From assembly GCF_024170165.1 (NCBI RefSeq), contig NZ_JALJXP010000006.1, positions 124,001 through 188,000 of the forward strand: a stretch of DNA of 64,000 bases, given 5' to 3'. The stretch's first letter is position 1, and each line of letters opens with the position of its first letter. A program made the translations under genes and the position numbers. This document shows, in pieces, positions 38,466 through 48,383 of the stretch. Origin of the DNA: Pseudomonas nitroreducens. Lineage in GTDB: Bacteria > Pseudomonadota > Gammaproteobacteria > Pseudomonadales > Pseudomonadaceae. A model generated the notes under the pieces. It searched no databases and was not told the origin of the DNA. It saw only the letters and a program-made list of their open reading frames with translations.

Positions 38466-39380
38466 ATGACCATGTCCATTCTTCGTCCTCGCTGGCTGCT
38501 GCTGGCCCTCGTGTTCGTTCTCATCGTGCTCGGCTACCTGACGTCCCGCTTCCATTGGGATGACCGCGCCCGCCTCTGGTTGCGCGAGCAGGACACCAGT
38601 GCCCAGGCGCGCTCGGAAAGCGTCTGGCTGCCGGGCTACACGGCGGTGATCCAGGCCAAGCCGCTCAAGGGTGGCGTCGAGGGGCAGGAGACTTCCGATC
38701 TGGCCTACAACCCGGTGACCCGCACGCTGTTCACCGTTACCGGCAAGAAGCCGCTGCTGGCCGAGCTGTCGCTCACCGGCGACGTGCTGCGGGTGATCCC
38801 GCTGCTGGGCATGTCGAACCCCGAGGGTGTGGCGGTGCTGGAGAACGGCAACATTGCCGTGACCGATGAGCGCCGGAACTCCCTGACCATCTTCCACGTC
38901 GACCCGCAGACCCGCGAGCTGAGCACCGCGAAGCTCTCCAGCTTCGACCTCGGGCCGCGCGGCAAGAAGAACAAGGGCATCGAGGGCATCGCCTGGGACC
39001 CGCGCCAGCATCGCCTGGTGCTGGGCCAGGAGCGTGACCCGATGGCGCTGTTCAGCCTGGCCAGCGATGGCGGGCCGAGCCTGAGTGGCGCCCTGCAGCC
39101 AATGCCCAGCGACCTGCTGATGACCAACGTCTCGGCACTGAGCATCGACCCGCGCACCGGTCATACCCTGGTGCTGTCGGCGGAGTCGCACCTGTTGCTG
39201 GAGCTGGACGAAAAGGGCGAGCCGGTCAGCTTCATCAGCCTGCTCGGCGGGCTGAACGGCCTGCACCAGAAGATCCCGCGTGCCGAGGGCGTGGCCATCG
39301 ACGAGCAGGGCACCATCTACATGGTCAGCGAGCCGGACCTGTTCTACGTGTTCAAGCGCGAGGCGGCCAAGACAGATTGA
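38466..39380 (+). CDS. Membrane-anchored SdiA-regulated-type beta-propeller protein
   Basis: A 304-residue protein with one N-terminal helix (WLLLALVFVLIVLGYL) and a periplasmic beta-propeller of the SdiA-regulated family. Repeated blades: SDLAYNPVTRTLFTVTGKKP, PEGVAVLENGNIAVTDERR, KGIEGIAWDPRQHRLVLGQE, VSALSIDPRTGHTLVLSAES and AEGVAIDEQGTIYMVSEPDL. The end DLFYVFKREA is shared with the CarP-like protein at 48443, its paralogue. Such propellers often bind calcium or have phytase-like folds. Two close ATGs (38466, 38472) are possible. It precedes carO but lacks the operator array found there. Confidence 0.87.
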   Translation: MTMSILRPRWLLLALVFVLIVLGYLTSRFHWDDRARLWLREQDTSAQARSESVWLPGYTAVIQAKPLKGGVEGQETSDLAYNPVTRTLFTVTGKKPLLAELSLTGDVLRVIPLLGMSNPEGVAVLENGNIAVTDERRNSLTIFHVDPQTRELSTAKLSSFDLGPRGKKNKGIEGIAWDPRQHRLVLGQERDPMALFSLASDGGPSLSGALQPMPSDLLMTNVSALSIDPRTGHTLVLSAESHLLLELDEKGEPVSFISLLGGLNGLHQKIPRAEGVAIDEQGTIYMVSEPDLFYVFKREAAKTD

Positions 39381-39410
39381 TCCAGGGCGGGGGAGTGCGG
39401 GTCGGATGGC

Positions 39411-39465
39411 TTTAAGGTTGGGTTAAGTCCGGATTCAGGCTGGTTTCAGCCGCCGGCCCTAAGCT
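39411..39465 (+). promoter_or_regulatory. Four-half-site response-regulator array in the carO promoter
   Basis: NTT(A/C)AG half-sites at 39411 (TTTAAG), 39422 (GTTAAG), 39433 (ATTCAG) and 39444 (TTTCAG), exactly 11 bp apart. This spacing is typical of tandem OmpR/PhoB-family binding on one DNA face. A -10-like TAAGCT at 39460-39465 follows. A shorter version lies upstream of carP. Confidence 0.7.
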
Positions 39466-39498
39466 GAACCCATCGAAAACGCCGCAGGAGGCTCTTCC

Positions 39499-39876
39499 AT
39501 GAAACTTCGTCATCTCCCCCTGATCGCTGCCGCTGGCCTGTTCTCCACCATGACCCTGGCCGCCGGCTACACCGGCCCGGGCAGCGATGCCAAGCCCGCT
39601 GCCGCCGCCGCGCAGATCACCACGGTCAAGCAGGCACAGTCCGCCGCCGACGACACCCCGGTGGTGCTCGAAGGTGTGATCACCAAGCGCATTGGCGGCG
39701 AGCACTACGAGTTCAAGGACGCCACCGGCAGCATCCCGGTCGAGATCGACCACGACGACTGGCCGGCCGGTGCCTCGGTCTCCGAGAACACCAAGGTGCG
39801 CCTGACCGGTGAGGTCGACCACCACAAGCAGAAGGCCACCGATATCGACGTGGATCGCGTCGAAATCCTTCAGTAA
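39499..39876 (+). CDS. carO: Periplasmic OB-fold stress protein CarO (YgiW/BOF family)
   Basis: A 125-residue exported protein. The signal peptide MKLRHLPLIAAAGLFSTMTLA precedes AGYTGPG and a BOF domain: VVLEGVITKRIGGEHYEFKD, IPVEIDHDDWP, KVRLTGEVDHHK and IDVDRVEIL, the classic pattern of YgiW/YdeI proteins. GCAGGAGG precedes the ATG. In P. aeruginosa the gene in this place (PA0320) is carO, induced by calcium through CarSR and affecting calcium homeostasis and tolerance. The name follows that position and family. Its promoter carries the 11-bp-period array. Confidence 0.9.
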   Translation: MKLRHLPLIAAAGLFSTMTLAAGYTGPGSDAKPAAAAAQITTVKQAQSAADDTPVVLEGVITKRIGGEHYEFKDATGSIPVEIDHDDWPAGASVSENTKVRLTGEVDHHKQKATDIDVDRVEILQ

Positions 39877-39889
39877 TCCAGCTGCAATG

Positions 39890-39924
39890 AAAAAGCCGCG
39901 CCGGGAATTCCGGTGCGGCTTTTT
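39890..39924 (+). terminator. Terminator of carO
   Basis: AAAAAGCCGC (39890-39899) and GCGGCTTTTT (39915-39924), with an inner CCGG/CCGG extension. Confidence 0.92.
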
Positions 39925-39965
39925 GTTCTTTGGTGCTTGAGGGTTCGCTGGAAGGCCTCTGTGGT

Positions 39966-40096
39966 TCCCTCTCCCCCGCCCTGGCTGCGCGCCCCGCTCC
40001 GAAGGGAGAGGGAGTAGTTCGTGCCGGCTGATACTGTGGTTTCTTCCTGCGCTGAACGGTCCCCTCTCCCTTCAGGGAGAGGGTCAGGGAGAGGGT
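39966..40096. repeat. Two-module intergenic repeat, copy 1
   Basis: Module A (39966-40013) runs from CCCTCTCCC through GGCTGCGCGCCCCGCTCCGA to AGGGAGAGGG. Module B (40061-40096) is CCCTCTCCCTTCAGGGAGAG plus a second GGGAGAGGG. Both modules recur in the same order at 47095-47263. They can fold into strong CT/GA hairpins. Confidence 0.75.
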
Positions 40097-40117
40097 GCCT
40101 TCAGGTTGTCCAGCCCA

Positions 40118-41149
<1,032 letters not shown>

Positions 41150-41204
41150 CACGCGCTCCTGAGGGCGCCTCCGGGCGCCCGTTGGGTTCTTGTTAGCTCT
41201 GCCG

Positions 41205-42602
41205 TCAGGCGTTTTCCTCGAAATTCACACTCGGTGCCTTGCGACGGAAACCGCCGGTATGCACCGCCAGATAAGCGAAGCCGACCGCGAACCAGCTCAG
41301 GCCGACGACCAGCGTCAGCTGCGAGAGGCTGGTCCACAGCCACAGGGTCAGGCACAGGCCGATGAACGGGATAGCCCCGTACACCAGGATGTTCTTCGCA
41401 CCACGACGGCGCTCGACGCCCAGGTAGGTGCGGATCACCGCCAGGTTGACCACGGAGAAGGCCACCAGCGCGCCGAAGCTGATCATCGAGGCGAGGGTGG
41501 TCAGGTCCAGCACCACCGCCAGCAGGGACACGGCGGAGACCACCAGGATCGCCACGACCGGGGTCTGGAAGCGTGCGTGCAGGGTGCCGAACAGGCTGCG
41601 CGGCAGGATGCCGTCACGGCCCATGGTGAAGATGATGCGCGACACCGAGGCCTGGGACGCCAGCGCCGAGCCGATGCAGCCGGCGATGTAGGCGGAGGTG
41701 AAGAAGTTGCCGAGGAACTGGCCGCCGGCCTTGAGCATCACTTCGTTGGCCGCCGAGTCGGCGTTCTGGAACACGCTGCCGGGGAATACCAGCTGGCTGA
41801 TGATTGCCAGCAGGGTGAACATCAGGCCGGCGATGACGGTGGTGATGATGATCGCGCGGGGGATGTCGCGGCGGGCGTCGCGGGTTTCCTCGGCCATGGT
41901 CGAGACCGCGTCGAAGCCCAGGAACGACAGGCACAGCACCGCAGCGCCGGCCATCAGCGGGGCGAAGCCGGGCTGGGTGCCGTCACCGACGAAGGGCAGG
42001 CTGAAGTCGATGGCGGCGCCACCGGCCAGGCTCTTGATCGACATGACCACGAACACCACGATGAACACCAGCTGCGCGCCGACGATGACGTTGCTCATGC
42101 CGGCGACCTGGCTGATGCCGACCACGTTGAGCACGGTGACCAGGGCGATGGAGGCGACCACGAACATCCACGCCGGGATTTCCGGGAAGGCGATGTTCAT
42201 GAACAGGCCGATGAGCAGGTAGTTGATCATCGGCAGGAACAGGTAGTCGAGCAGCAGCGACCAGCCGGACAGGAAGCCGACCACCGGGCCGAAGCTCAGG
42301 CTGGTGTAGGAGTACGCGGAGCCGGAAATCGGGTACTTGCGCACCATGAAGCTGTAGGAAGCTGCGGTGAACAGCATCGCCAGCAGGGTGATCAGGTAGG
42401 CGGTGGCGGTACGGCCGCCGGTCATTTCAGTGACCACGCCGTAGGTGGTGAACATGGTCAGCGGGACCATGTAGACCAGGCCGAAGAAGACCAGGGCGGG
42501 CAGGCCCAGGACGCGTTTCAGGCGGGCGTCGGTGCCCTGTTGGGTGCTTTGTTGAGCGTTCTTTGGTGTAGGCGCAGTGCTGGCGCTGTGTTGGCTGGCC
42601 AT
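41205..42602 (-). CDS. APC-superfamily amino acid/polyamine permease
   Basis: A 465-residue inner-membrane transporter with about 12 helices. FFGLVYMVPLTMFTTYGVV opens the first helix and carries the unwound substrate loop; ISGSAYSYTSLSFGPVVGFL is the conserved helix-3 region; AAVLCLSFLGFDAVSTMAEE is the helix-6 signature of the family. GAGGAT precedes the ATG. It lies 55 nt upstream of aphB on the same strand, so the pair probably forms one transcript that imports (possibly acetylated) polyamines or their amino-acid products. Substrate inferred. Confidence 0.88.
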   Translation of the reverse strand: MASQHSASTAPTPKNAQQSTQQGTDARLKRVLGLPALVFFGLVYMVPLTMFTTYGVVTEMTGGRTATAYLITLLAMLFTAASYSFMVRKYPISGSAYSYTSLSFGPVVGFLSGWSLLLDYLFLPMINYLLIGLFMNIAFPEIPAWMFVVASIALVTVLNVVGISQVAGMSNVIVGAQLVFIVVFVVMSIKSLAGGAAIDFSLPFVGDGTQPGFAPLMAGAAVLCLSFLGFDAVSTMAEETRDARRDIPRAIIITTVIAGLMFTLLAIISQLVFPGSVFQNADSAANEVMLKAGGQFLGNFFTSAYIAGCIGSALASQASVSRIIFTMGRDGILPRSLFGTLHARFQTPVVAILVVSAVSLLAVVLDLTTLASMISFGALVAFSVVNLAVIRTYLGVERRRGAKNILVYGAIPFIGLCLTLWLWTSLSQLTLVVGLSWFAVGFAYLAVHTGGFRRKAPSVNFEENA

Positions 42603-42992
42603 GGGGGAATCCTCGCGATTTTTAGGGTGTCTTGCGGGCGGGCGGCGTTCGGTGGCCGTCCTGAAGTCGTCGGCTTGCGGCTCAGCCGCAGCGCTGACGA
42701 CGCGCGAGGAATGAGGGTGTGTGCTGCAGGGTGACGCAAAAGCTGGTCATGGGCGTTCTCGGGGCATTTGTTCTTGTGGATAACGCGCTCGCGTTCCCTC
42801 GGGAAATCCTTGCGCCATCTGTGATGGTGCAAGGGCTGGCCGCCTTTCCAGCCGCTCCCTGCGCGAGCCGCCCGACTCTAGCAACCGCAGGGTGCCGGGC
42901 AGAACCCTGCAAAGGGTCAAAAAGGGATCGAGATGGCCAAATTGGCTGTCAGGGACACCCGGCGCGCACCGCCGCGCCGGGTGACCTGCGGG
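42603..42992. other. 390-bp gap between the permease and binding-protein genes
   Basis: Contains the binding-protein hairpin at 42956-42983 and presumably the permease promoter on the minus strand. No clear promoter, operator or gene was seen in the remaining 350 bp. Confidence 0.6.
42956..42983 (-). terminator. Possible terminator of the second polyamine importer operon
   Basis: CACCCGGCGCG (42956-42966) pairs with CGCGCCGGGTG (42973-42983), 9 nt after the binding-protein stop. There is no clean T-run, so it may only protect the 3' end. Confidence 0.5.
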
Positions 42993-44042
42993 TCATTTCT
43001 TCAGCTTGGTCCAGACCTTGGAGCGCAGTTGCAGCGCCTTGGGCGAGCACAGCTTGAAGGGCTTCAGGCGATCCAGCTTGTCGGCCGGGGTGTTGATCGC
43101 CGGGTCGTCGAACAGCTCCTTGTCCATGAACTTGTCCGAGCCTTCGATCGCGTTGTTGTACTTGGCGAAGTTGGAGGCCAGGGCGATGTTCTCAGGCTGC
43201 ATCATCCAGTTCAGGAAGGCGTGGGCCTCCTTGATGTTGGTGGCGTCCTTGGGAATGGTCAGGTTGTCGATGAACAGGCGCACGCCTTCCTTGGGATAGA
43301 CGTAGACCAGGCTGGCGCGCTGGGCGTGGGCGCGGTGGAAGGCGCCGTTCCATTGCTGGTGCATGGAGACTTCGCCGGCGGCCATGCGCTCGATGGTGCC
43401 GTCGCTGTTGTACATGGCCAGCATCGGTTTCTGCTTGAGCAGCAGGTCCTGGATCTTCGCCGCCTCTTTCGGGTCCTCGGTGCACTCGTCGATGCCCAGG
43501 TAGTAGGACGCCGGGGCGTACAGCTCCTCGATGGAGTTGAGCGCCACCACCTTGCCCTTCAGCTCGGCCGGCGGCTCGAAGAACGGCTTCCAGCTTTCAT
43601 CCAGCTTGCCGCCGGGGACCTTGGCGCTGTCGTAGCTGTAGCCGGTGGTGCCCCACAGGTAGGGCACGGAATAGTCGTGGCCCGGGTCGTAGGTCAGGGT
43701 CTTGAACTTGTCCTTCAGGTTGGCCAGGTTCGGCAGTTGCGACTTGTCGAGCTTCTGCAGCAGGCCTTCCTTGACGAAGATCTCGATGAAGCTGTCCGAC
43801 GGCACGACCACGTCGTAGGCGCCGCCGCCGGCCTTGAGCTTGGCCAGCAGGGTCTCGTTGCTGTCGTAGGAGTCCAGGGTGGCGTGGATGCCGGTGTCCT
43901 TTTCGAACTTCTTCAGCAGTTCCGGCGGGAAGTAGTCGGACCAGTTGGCGAAGTGCAGGGTGCCGTCGGCGTGGGCGCTGCCGGCCAGCAGCAGGCTGGC
44001 GGCGACGAGCGCGCGGGCGATGGGGGTACGGCGGAATTTCAT
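42993..44042 (-). CDS. Periplasmic polyamine-binding protein of the second importer
   Basis: A 349-residue PotD-like protein. Signal peptide MKFRRTPIARALVAASLLLAGSAHA, then DGTLHFANWSDYFPPELLKK. Conserved: YDSNETLLAKLKAGGG, PYLWGTTGYSYDS, VVALNSIEELYAP, MHQQWNGAFHRAHA and PKEGVRLFIDNLTIPKD. Binding-site positions differ from SpuD/SpuE (GAFHRAHAQ where SpuD has [11 protein letters not shown]), so the ligand may differ, for example an acetylated or guanidino polyamine; this is inference. AAGGAGC precedes the start at 44042. It is the last cistron of a four-gene importer operon. Confidence 0.92.
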   Translation of the reverse strand: MKFRRTPIARALVAASLLLAGSAHADGTLHFANWSDYFPPELLKKFEKDTGIHATLDSYDSNETLLAKLKAGGGAYDVVVPSDSFIEIFVKEGLLQKLDKSQLPNLANLKDKFKTLTYDPGHDYSVPYLWGTTGYSYDSAKVPGGKLDESWKPFFEPPAELKGKVVALNSIEELYAPASYYLGIDECTEDPKEAAKIQDLLLKQKPMLAMYNSDGTIERMAAGEVSMHQQWNGAFHRAHAQRASLVYVYPKEGVRLFIDNLTIPKDATNIKEAHAFLNWMMQPENIALASNFAKYNNAIEGSDKFMDKELFDDPAINTPADKLDRLKPFKLCSPKALQLRSKVWTKLKK

Positions 44043-44085
44043 CGGTGAAGCTCCTTGCAATGTTGTTTTGTTTGGCGGCAGGAGG

Positions 44086-44874
44086 TCAGCGGCGACGCTG
44101 GCCGACGTAGTACGACAACGCAACGAACGCGATGGAAATCAACAGTATTATTGAAGATATGGCGTTGATCTTCGGGGAAATCCCCATGCGGATGGAGCTG
44201 AAGATGTACACCGGCAGGGTGGTGGCCCCGGCGCCGGCGACGAAGTAGGTGATGACGAAGTCGTCCATCGAGATGATGAACGCCAGCATCGCACCGGACA
44301 CGATTCCCGGCGTCAGCAGGGGGAAGGTCACCTTCCAGAAGGTCTTCCACGGCGAGGCATAGAGGTCCGCCGCCGCTTCCGCCAGCCGCGGGTCCATGCC
44401 TTCGAGACGGGCGCGGATCGGCAGGTAGGCGAAGGGAATGCAGAACACGATGTGCGCCAGCAGGATGGTGAACAGCGACAGCTTCAGGCCGATGAAGGCG
44501 AAGAACATCAGGGTCGCCACCGCGGTGACGATCTCCGGCACCAGCAGCGGCAGGCCCAGCACGCCGCTCATCAGCGTCTGCCCGCGGAACGAGCGACCGC
44601 GCATGCCCAGCGCGGCGAGCGTGGCCAGGGTGGTGGCGACGACGGTGGCCAGAGTGGCGACGATCAGCGAGTTCTTCGCCGCGCGCAGAATCTCCGGGTC
44701 ATCCGCGACCACCGAGTACCACTTCAGGCTGAAGCTTTCCCACAGCGTGGCCGACTGGCCGCTGTTGAAGCTCAGCACCACCAGCACGAAGATCGGGATG
44801 TAGAGGAAGGCGAAGAACAGCCAGGCGGCAGGCCGGACCCCGGTGAACCGCCAGAGCGGGTTGGCCGACTTCAT
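44086..44874 (-). CDS. ABC transporter permease of the second polyamine importer (PotC/PotI type)
   Basis: A 262-residue inner-membrane subunit, about six helices, starting WLFFAFLYIPIFVLVVLSFN. EAA loop: EAAADLYASPWKTFWKVTFP. Near the end FIISMDDFVITYFVAGAGAT resembles the SLDDLVLASF segment of SpuH. The start overlaps the upstream permease by 4 nt. The order ATPase-permease-permease-binding protein differs from spu, where the binding proteins come first. Confidence 0.92.
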   Translation of the reverse strand: MKSANPLWRFTGVRPAAWLFFAFLYIPIFVLVVLSFNSGQSATLWESFSLKWYSVVADDPEILRAAKNSLIVATLATVVATTLATLAALGMRGRSFRGQTLMSGVLGLPLLVPEIVTAVATLMFFAFIGLKLSLFTILLAHIVFCIPFAYLPIRARLEGMDPRLAEAAADLYASPWKTFWKVTFPLLTPGIVSGAMLAFIISMDDFVITYFVAGAGATTLPVYIFSSIRMGISPKINAISSIILLISIAFVALSYYVGQRRR

Positions 44875-45785
44875 GGATGACCTCCCGACGCGCCCTGCTT
44901 GAACCGCATGCTGTAGATCATCATCGCCAGCAGCACGAAGGCCAGCAGGGCGAAGGACAGCGCCGCGCCGAACGGCCAGTTGTGCGCCGTGCCGAACTGC
45001 AGCTGGATCAGGTTGCCGATCATCAGCGACTTACCGCCCCCGAGCAGCTCGGGAATGATGTAGCTGCCCAGCGAGGGGATGAACACCAGGATGCAGCCGG
45101 CGACGATGCCGGGCATGGCCAGCGGGATGATGATCCGCTTCAGCGCCTTCCAGCGGTTGGCGCCCAGGTCGAAGGCCGCCTCCACCAGGCGCCAGTCCAT
45201 CTTCTCCAGGCTGGTGTAGATGGGCAGGACCATGAACGGCAGGTAGGTGTAGAGCAGGCCGATGATCACCGCGTTATCGGTGTAGAGGATGCCCAGCGAC
45301 GCACTGGAAAAGCCCAGCCCGTGCAGGCCCTCGTCGATCAGCCCGCCGTTGCGCAGCAGCAGCATCCAGGCGTAGACGCGCACCAGCAGGTTGGTCCAGA
45401 ACGGCACCGTGACCAGGAACAGCAGCAGGTTGCGCCGGCGTTCGTCCTGCAGCGCCAGGTACAGCGCGGTGGGGAAGCCGATCAGCACGCAGCCGATGGT
45501 GGTCAGGATCGACAGCCAGAACGAGCGCTGGAAGATGCCCAGGTAGTCGGCGTTGAACGCCAGGCTGTCGTCCAGATCGCGTTCCCAGAGGAAGTTGATG
45601 TAGGCCTCGACGGTGTGCTGGCCCCACTTCACGCCGCCGTAGTCCCCCGGCGCCTGGACCGACACGGCGAACATGATGCCCAGCGGCAGGACCAGGAACA
45701 CGATCAGCATGATCATTGCCGGGCTGGTCAGGGCCAGGCGATTGAACAGCGATTTGCGTTCCGCTTGTGCGCGCAGTGTACTCAT
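44871..45785 (-). CDS. ABC transporter permease of the second polyamine importer (PotB/PotH type)
   Basis: A 304-residue inner-membrane subunit. First helix [23 protein letters not shown] loop [40 protein letters not shown] before the last helix is the family's conserved periplasmic segment. A large loop (about residues 50-95) follows helix 1. Overlaps of 4 nt with both neighbours indicate coupled translation. Confidence 0.93.
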   Translation of the reverse strand: MSTLRAQAERKSLFNRLALTSPAMIMLIVFLVLPLGIMFAVSVQAPGDYGGVKWGQHTVEAYINFLWERDLDDSLAFNADYLGIFQRSFWLSILTTIGCVLIGFPTALYLALQDERRRNLLLFLVTVPFWTNLLVRVYAWMLLLRNGGLIDEGLHGLGFSSASLGILYTDNAVIIGLLYTYLPFMVLPIYTSLEKMDWRLVEAAFDLGANRWKALKRIIIPLAMPGIVAGCILVFIPSLGSYIIPELLGGGKSLMIGNLIQLQFGTAHNWPFGAALSFALLAFVLLAMMIYSMRFKQGASGGHP

Positions 45786-46831
45786 TCGGCCAGCACCCGG
45801 ATGGCGGTGGCGGGAATGCGGACCCGCACCCGCGCGCCGGGCGCGTGGGTGGAAAGGGCGCCGTCGCGGTTCTGCTGACGGACCCGGAAGCCGCCCTGAC
45901 CGGCGACATTGAGGTGGTACACGGTGTCGGTGCCGACGTAGACGATGTTCTCCACCACGCCTTCGAGCTGGCCGTCCTGCGCGAGTTCGGTGCGCTCCGG
46001 GCGGATCGCCAGGGTCACCTTGCCGGGCAGGGTGGTGGCGGCCGGCAGCGTCTGGCCGTCGGCCAGGCGCACACTGTCACCGCTGGATTCGCCTTCGAGG
46101 AAGTTGGTCTCGCCGATGAAGTCGGCCACCAGGCGGTTGACCGGTGCCTCGTAGATCTCGGTGGGCGTGCCGATCTGCATGACCTTGCCGCGACTCATCA
46201 CCGCGATGCGGTCGGACATGGTCAGGGCTTCTTCCTGGTCGTGGGTGACGAAGATGAAGGTGATGCCGGTCTCATGCTGCAGGCGCTTGAGCTCGATCTG
46301 CATTTCCTTGCGCAGCTTGAGGTCCAGCGCGGACAGCGATTCGTCGAGCAGCAGCACCTTGGGCCGGCTGGCCAGGGCGCGGGCCAGGGCGATGCGCTGT
46401 TGCTGGCCGCCGGAGAGCTGGTCGGCGCGGCGTTTGCCAACGTCGGGCAGGCGCACCAGGTCGAGCATCTTCTGCACGGTGGCGTCGATGTCGCTGCGCT
46501 GCTTGCCCTGCATTTCCAGGCCGAAGGCGATGTTCTCCGCCACGGTCATGTGGGGGAACAGGGCGTAGCTCTGGAAGACGGTATTGACCGGGCGGCGGAA
46601 GGGCGGAAGGCCTTCCATCGCGTCGCCATACAGGCGAATGCTGCCGGAGGAGGGTTGTTCGAAGCCGGCGATCAGTCGCAGCAAGGTGGTCTTGCCGCAG
46701 CCCGACGGGCCGAGGAGGGTGAAGAATTCGTTGGCGCGGATTTCCAGTGACACGTCGTCCAGGGCCTTGAGGCCTTGTCCGGGTGTACCGAACTCCATGC
46801 ATATCCGCTCGATGGTGATCGCGCTGGTCAT
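45782..46831 (-). CDS. ABC transporter ATP-binding protein of the second polyamine importer
   Basis: A 349-residue PotA-type ATPase. Walker [11 protein letters not shown]-loop [12 protein letters not shown], signature [16 protein letters not shown], Walker [12 protein letters not shown] (Ser-Leu where many have Pro-Leu), H-loop [20 protein letters not shown] domain in the last ~100 residues starts near [13 protein letters not shown]. First cistron of the operon; the 447-bp region upstream holds a pair of direct repeats and the gene for an AraC-type regulator. Confidence 0.94.
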   Translation of the reverse strand: MTSAITIERICMEFGTPGQGLKALDDVSLEIRANEFFTLLGPSGCGKTTLLRLIAGFEQPSSGSIRLYGDAMEGLPPFRRPVNTVFQSYALFPHMTVAENIAFGLEMQGKQRSDIDATVQKMLDLVRLPDVGKRRADQLSGGQQQRIALARALASRPKVLLLDESLSALDLKLRKEMQIELKRLQHETGITFIFVTHDQEEALTMSDRIAVMSRGKVMQIGTPTEIYEAPVNRLVADFIGETNFLEGESSGDSVRLADGQTLPAATTLPGKVTLAIRPERTELAQDGQLEGVVENIVYVGTDTVYHLNVAGQGGFRVRQQNRDGALSTHAPGARVRVRIPATAIRVLAE

Positions 46832-46939
46832 GCTTGTACCATGCAGTTAAGCAGTTGTTATTGTTGAGGTTTTACGGTTTCTAGGGCCGTTTCACCTAGC
46901 TGCGGATTGATAATGACCAAGCCGCGGGATGCGCAGAAC

Positions 46940-46974
46940 GATAGATCAGGCCAATAAGGGATAAATCAGGCCAA
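46940..46974. promoter_or_regulatory. Paired direct repeats upstream of the second polyamine importer
   Basis: GATAGATCAGGCCAA (46940-46954) and GATAAATCAGGCCAA (46960-46974), 14 of 15 identical and 20 bp apart, two helical turns. They start 109 nt before the importer's first codon. Tandem direct half-sites are typical of AraC-family regulators, one of which is encoded by the next gene. Confidence 0.6.
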
Positions 46975-47040
46975 GTTGAAAATGCGCTCTGCAATGCAGG
47001 ATTCCGGGCGCCAGCGGGGCGTCGTTTCTCAGGCTTTTCG

Positions 47041-47060
47041 TAGGAGCGAGCTTGCTCGCG
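47041..47060. repeat. REP unit
   Basis: TAGGAGCGAGCTTGCTCGCG, identical to the unit at 59356-59375; the standard Pseudomonas extragenic palindrome. Confidence 0.8.
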
Positions 47061-47094
47061 AAGCGGAAGGCTTCAGTGCCTGGGCTGGGCCTCT

Positions 47095-47263
47095 TCCCTC
47101 TCCCTGACCCTGGCTGCGCGCCCCGCTCCGAGGGGAGAGGGGACTGATTCGGCGTGAAGGGAAACAACGTGCCCCGCTTGCAACCCTGGTGTCAGGAGAG
47201 CGCGAGCGCCCGAGTCACTCGGACACTCCCTCTCCCTTCAGGGAGAGGGCTGGGGAGAGGGTG
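47095..47263. repeat. Two-module intergenic repeat, copy 2
   Basis: Module A (47095-47142) shares GGCTGCGCGCCCCGCTCCGA with copy 1, and module B (47227-47263) shares CCCTCTCCCTTCAGGGAGAG. The spacer (84 nt) is unrelated to the 47-nt spacer of copy 1, so the two modules look conserved as a pair, not as one block. Confidence 0.75.
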
Positions 47264-47278
47264 TTCCCGGCCCACTCC

Positions 47279-48295
47279 TCAGCCCCGATACAGACTCGGA
47301 CTCGCTCCGCTCCAACGCTGGAAGGCATGCCGGAAGCTGGCCGTTTCGCTGTAGCCCAATTGCTCGGCGATCAGGTAGATCGGCAGGTCGGTGTCCTTGA
47401 GCAGCTGCCGCGCGCGGTCGAAGCGCACCTCGTCGAGCACCTGTTGATAGCTGGTGTTCTGCTGCTGCAGGTGGCGGCGCAGGGTGCGGGTGGAGCGGTG
47501 CAGGTGGCGCGCCACGGTGTCCAGACTGGCGGTGTCCTGCAGGTGGCTGGCCAGGTGCTGGCGCAACTGGTCGATCACGTCGCCGCGGGCGCTGAGCATC
47601 GCGCTCATGCGCAGGCACTGCTGCACACCGTTGTGGCAGCTGACCGGATCGGCCAGCGGCAGCGGCCGGTCCAGCAGCGCCGGGCTGAAGCACAGCGCAC
47701 TGGTGGGCGCGCCGAAATCCACCGGGCAGCCCAGGCGTTCGGTGTAGGTCTCCGCGTGCAGCGGCGGGCGATAGGCGAGCAGCAGCCGGCGCGGACGCAC
47801 CGACTCGCCGAGCAGGTCGCGGATCACCGTCAGCAGCGAGGTCAGGCACAGCTCGGTGTTGAACACCGTGAGCTCCGGCGCGTAGCGGTAGCCATCGGCG
47901 GTCAGGTGGACTTCGTCGCCCTGCGGAGTCAGTGCCAGGCGGAAGTAGGTGCCGAGCAGTTCGGGGAACGACAGCGCCAGTTGCAGCGCATCGCGCAGGG
48001 TGCGGCTGGCAAGCATGCTGTAGCCGAGGATGCCGTAAGCCGAGACATGCATGCGCAGGCCGAGGTAGAGGCCCAGCGCCGGGTCGTGGTGGCTGTTCAG
48101 GGCATTGGCGAAGACCCGCAGTTCCTGCGCGTGGGTGATCAGCTTTTCCGGGGTCAGCAGGTCTGCCTCGCCGATGCCGCTGCCTTCGAGCAGCTTCGGC
48201 CGTGGCACGCCGGCGTGGTGCAGCACCTCGGTCGCCAGCACCACGGTGTGCAGGGTCGCCTGCTGGCGTTGTTCAGGGAGCAGCTGCTGGGCCAT
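47279..48295 (-). CDS. AraC-family transcriptional regulator next to the second polyamine importer
   Basis: A 338-residue regulator with an N-terminal Arabinose_bd domain (about residues 20-205, ALGLYLGLRMHVSAYGILGYS) and a C-terminal double helix-turn-helix (TVARHLHRSTRTLRRHLQQQ and IAEQLGYSETASFRHAFQRW). The start MAQQLLPEQ at 48295 is behind AAGAGG. A much longer open frame upstream is antisense to carP and is not coding. Encoded upstream of and parallel to the importer operon, with paired direct repeats in the gap, it is the best candidate for that operon's activator. The same architecture as the hacB-linked regulator at 27877, but not closely alike. Confidence 0.9.
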   Translation of the reverse strand: MAQQLLPEQRQQATLHTVVLATEVLHHAGVPRPKLLEGSGIGEADLLTPEKLITHAQELRVFANALNSHHDPALGLYLGLRMHVSAYGILGYSMLASRTLRDALQLALSFPELLGTYFRLALTPQGDEVHLTADGYRYAPELTVFNTELCLTSLLTVIRDLLGESVRPRRLLLAYRPPLHAETYTERLGCPVDFGAPTSALCFSPALLDRPLPLADPVSCHNGVQQCLRMSAMLSARGDVIDQLRQHLASHLQDTASLDTVARHLHRSTRTLRRHLQQQNTSYQQVLDEVRFDRARQLLKDTDLPIYLIAEQLGYSETASFRHAFQRWSGASPSLYRG

Positions 48296-48383
48296 CGATA
48301 CGCCTCTTGCCGTCACTTGCCAAAGAAACATGGGACAGTCTTGCGCTAACCTGACTCTAGCCTGCCCGCAGCCCGTGATGGCC

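Larger units (their letters stand above)
46832..47278. other. 447-bp control and repeat region
   Basis: Contains the importer promoter region, direct repeats at 46940-46974, one REP unit (47041-47060) and copy 2 of the two-module repeat (47095-47263) just behind the AraC gene. No protein gene is evident. Confidence 0.7.
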
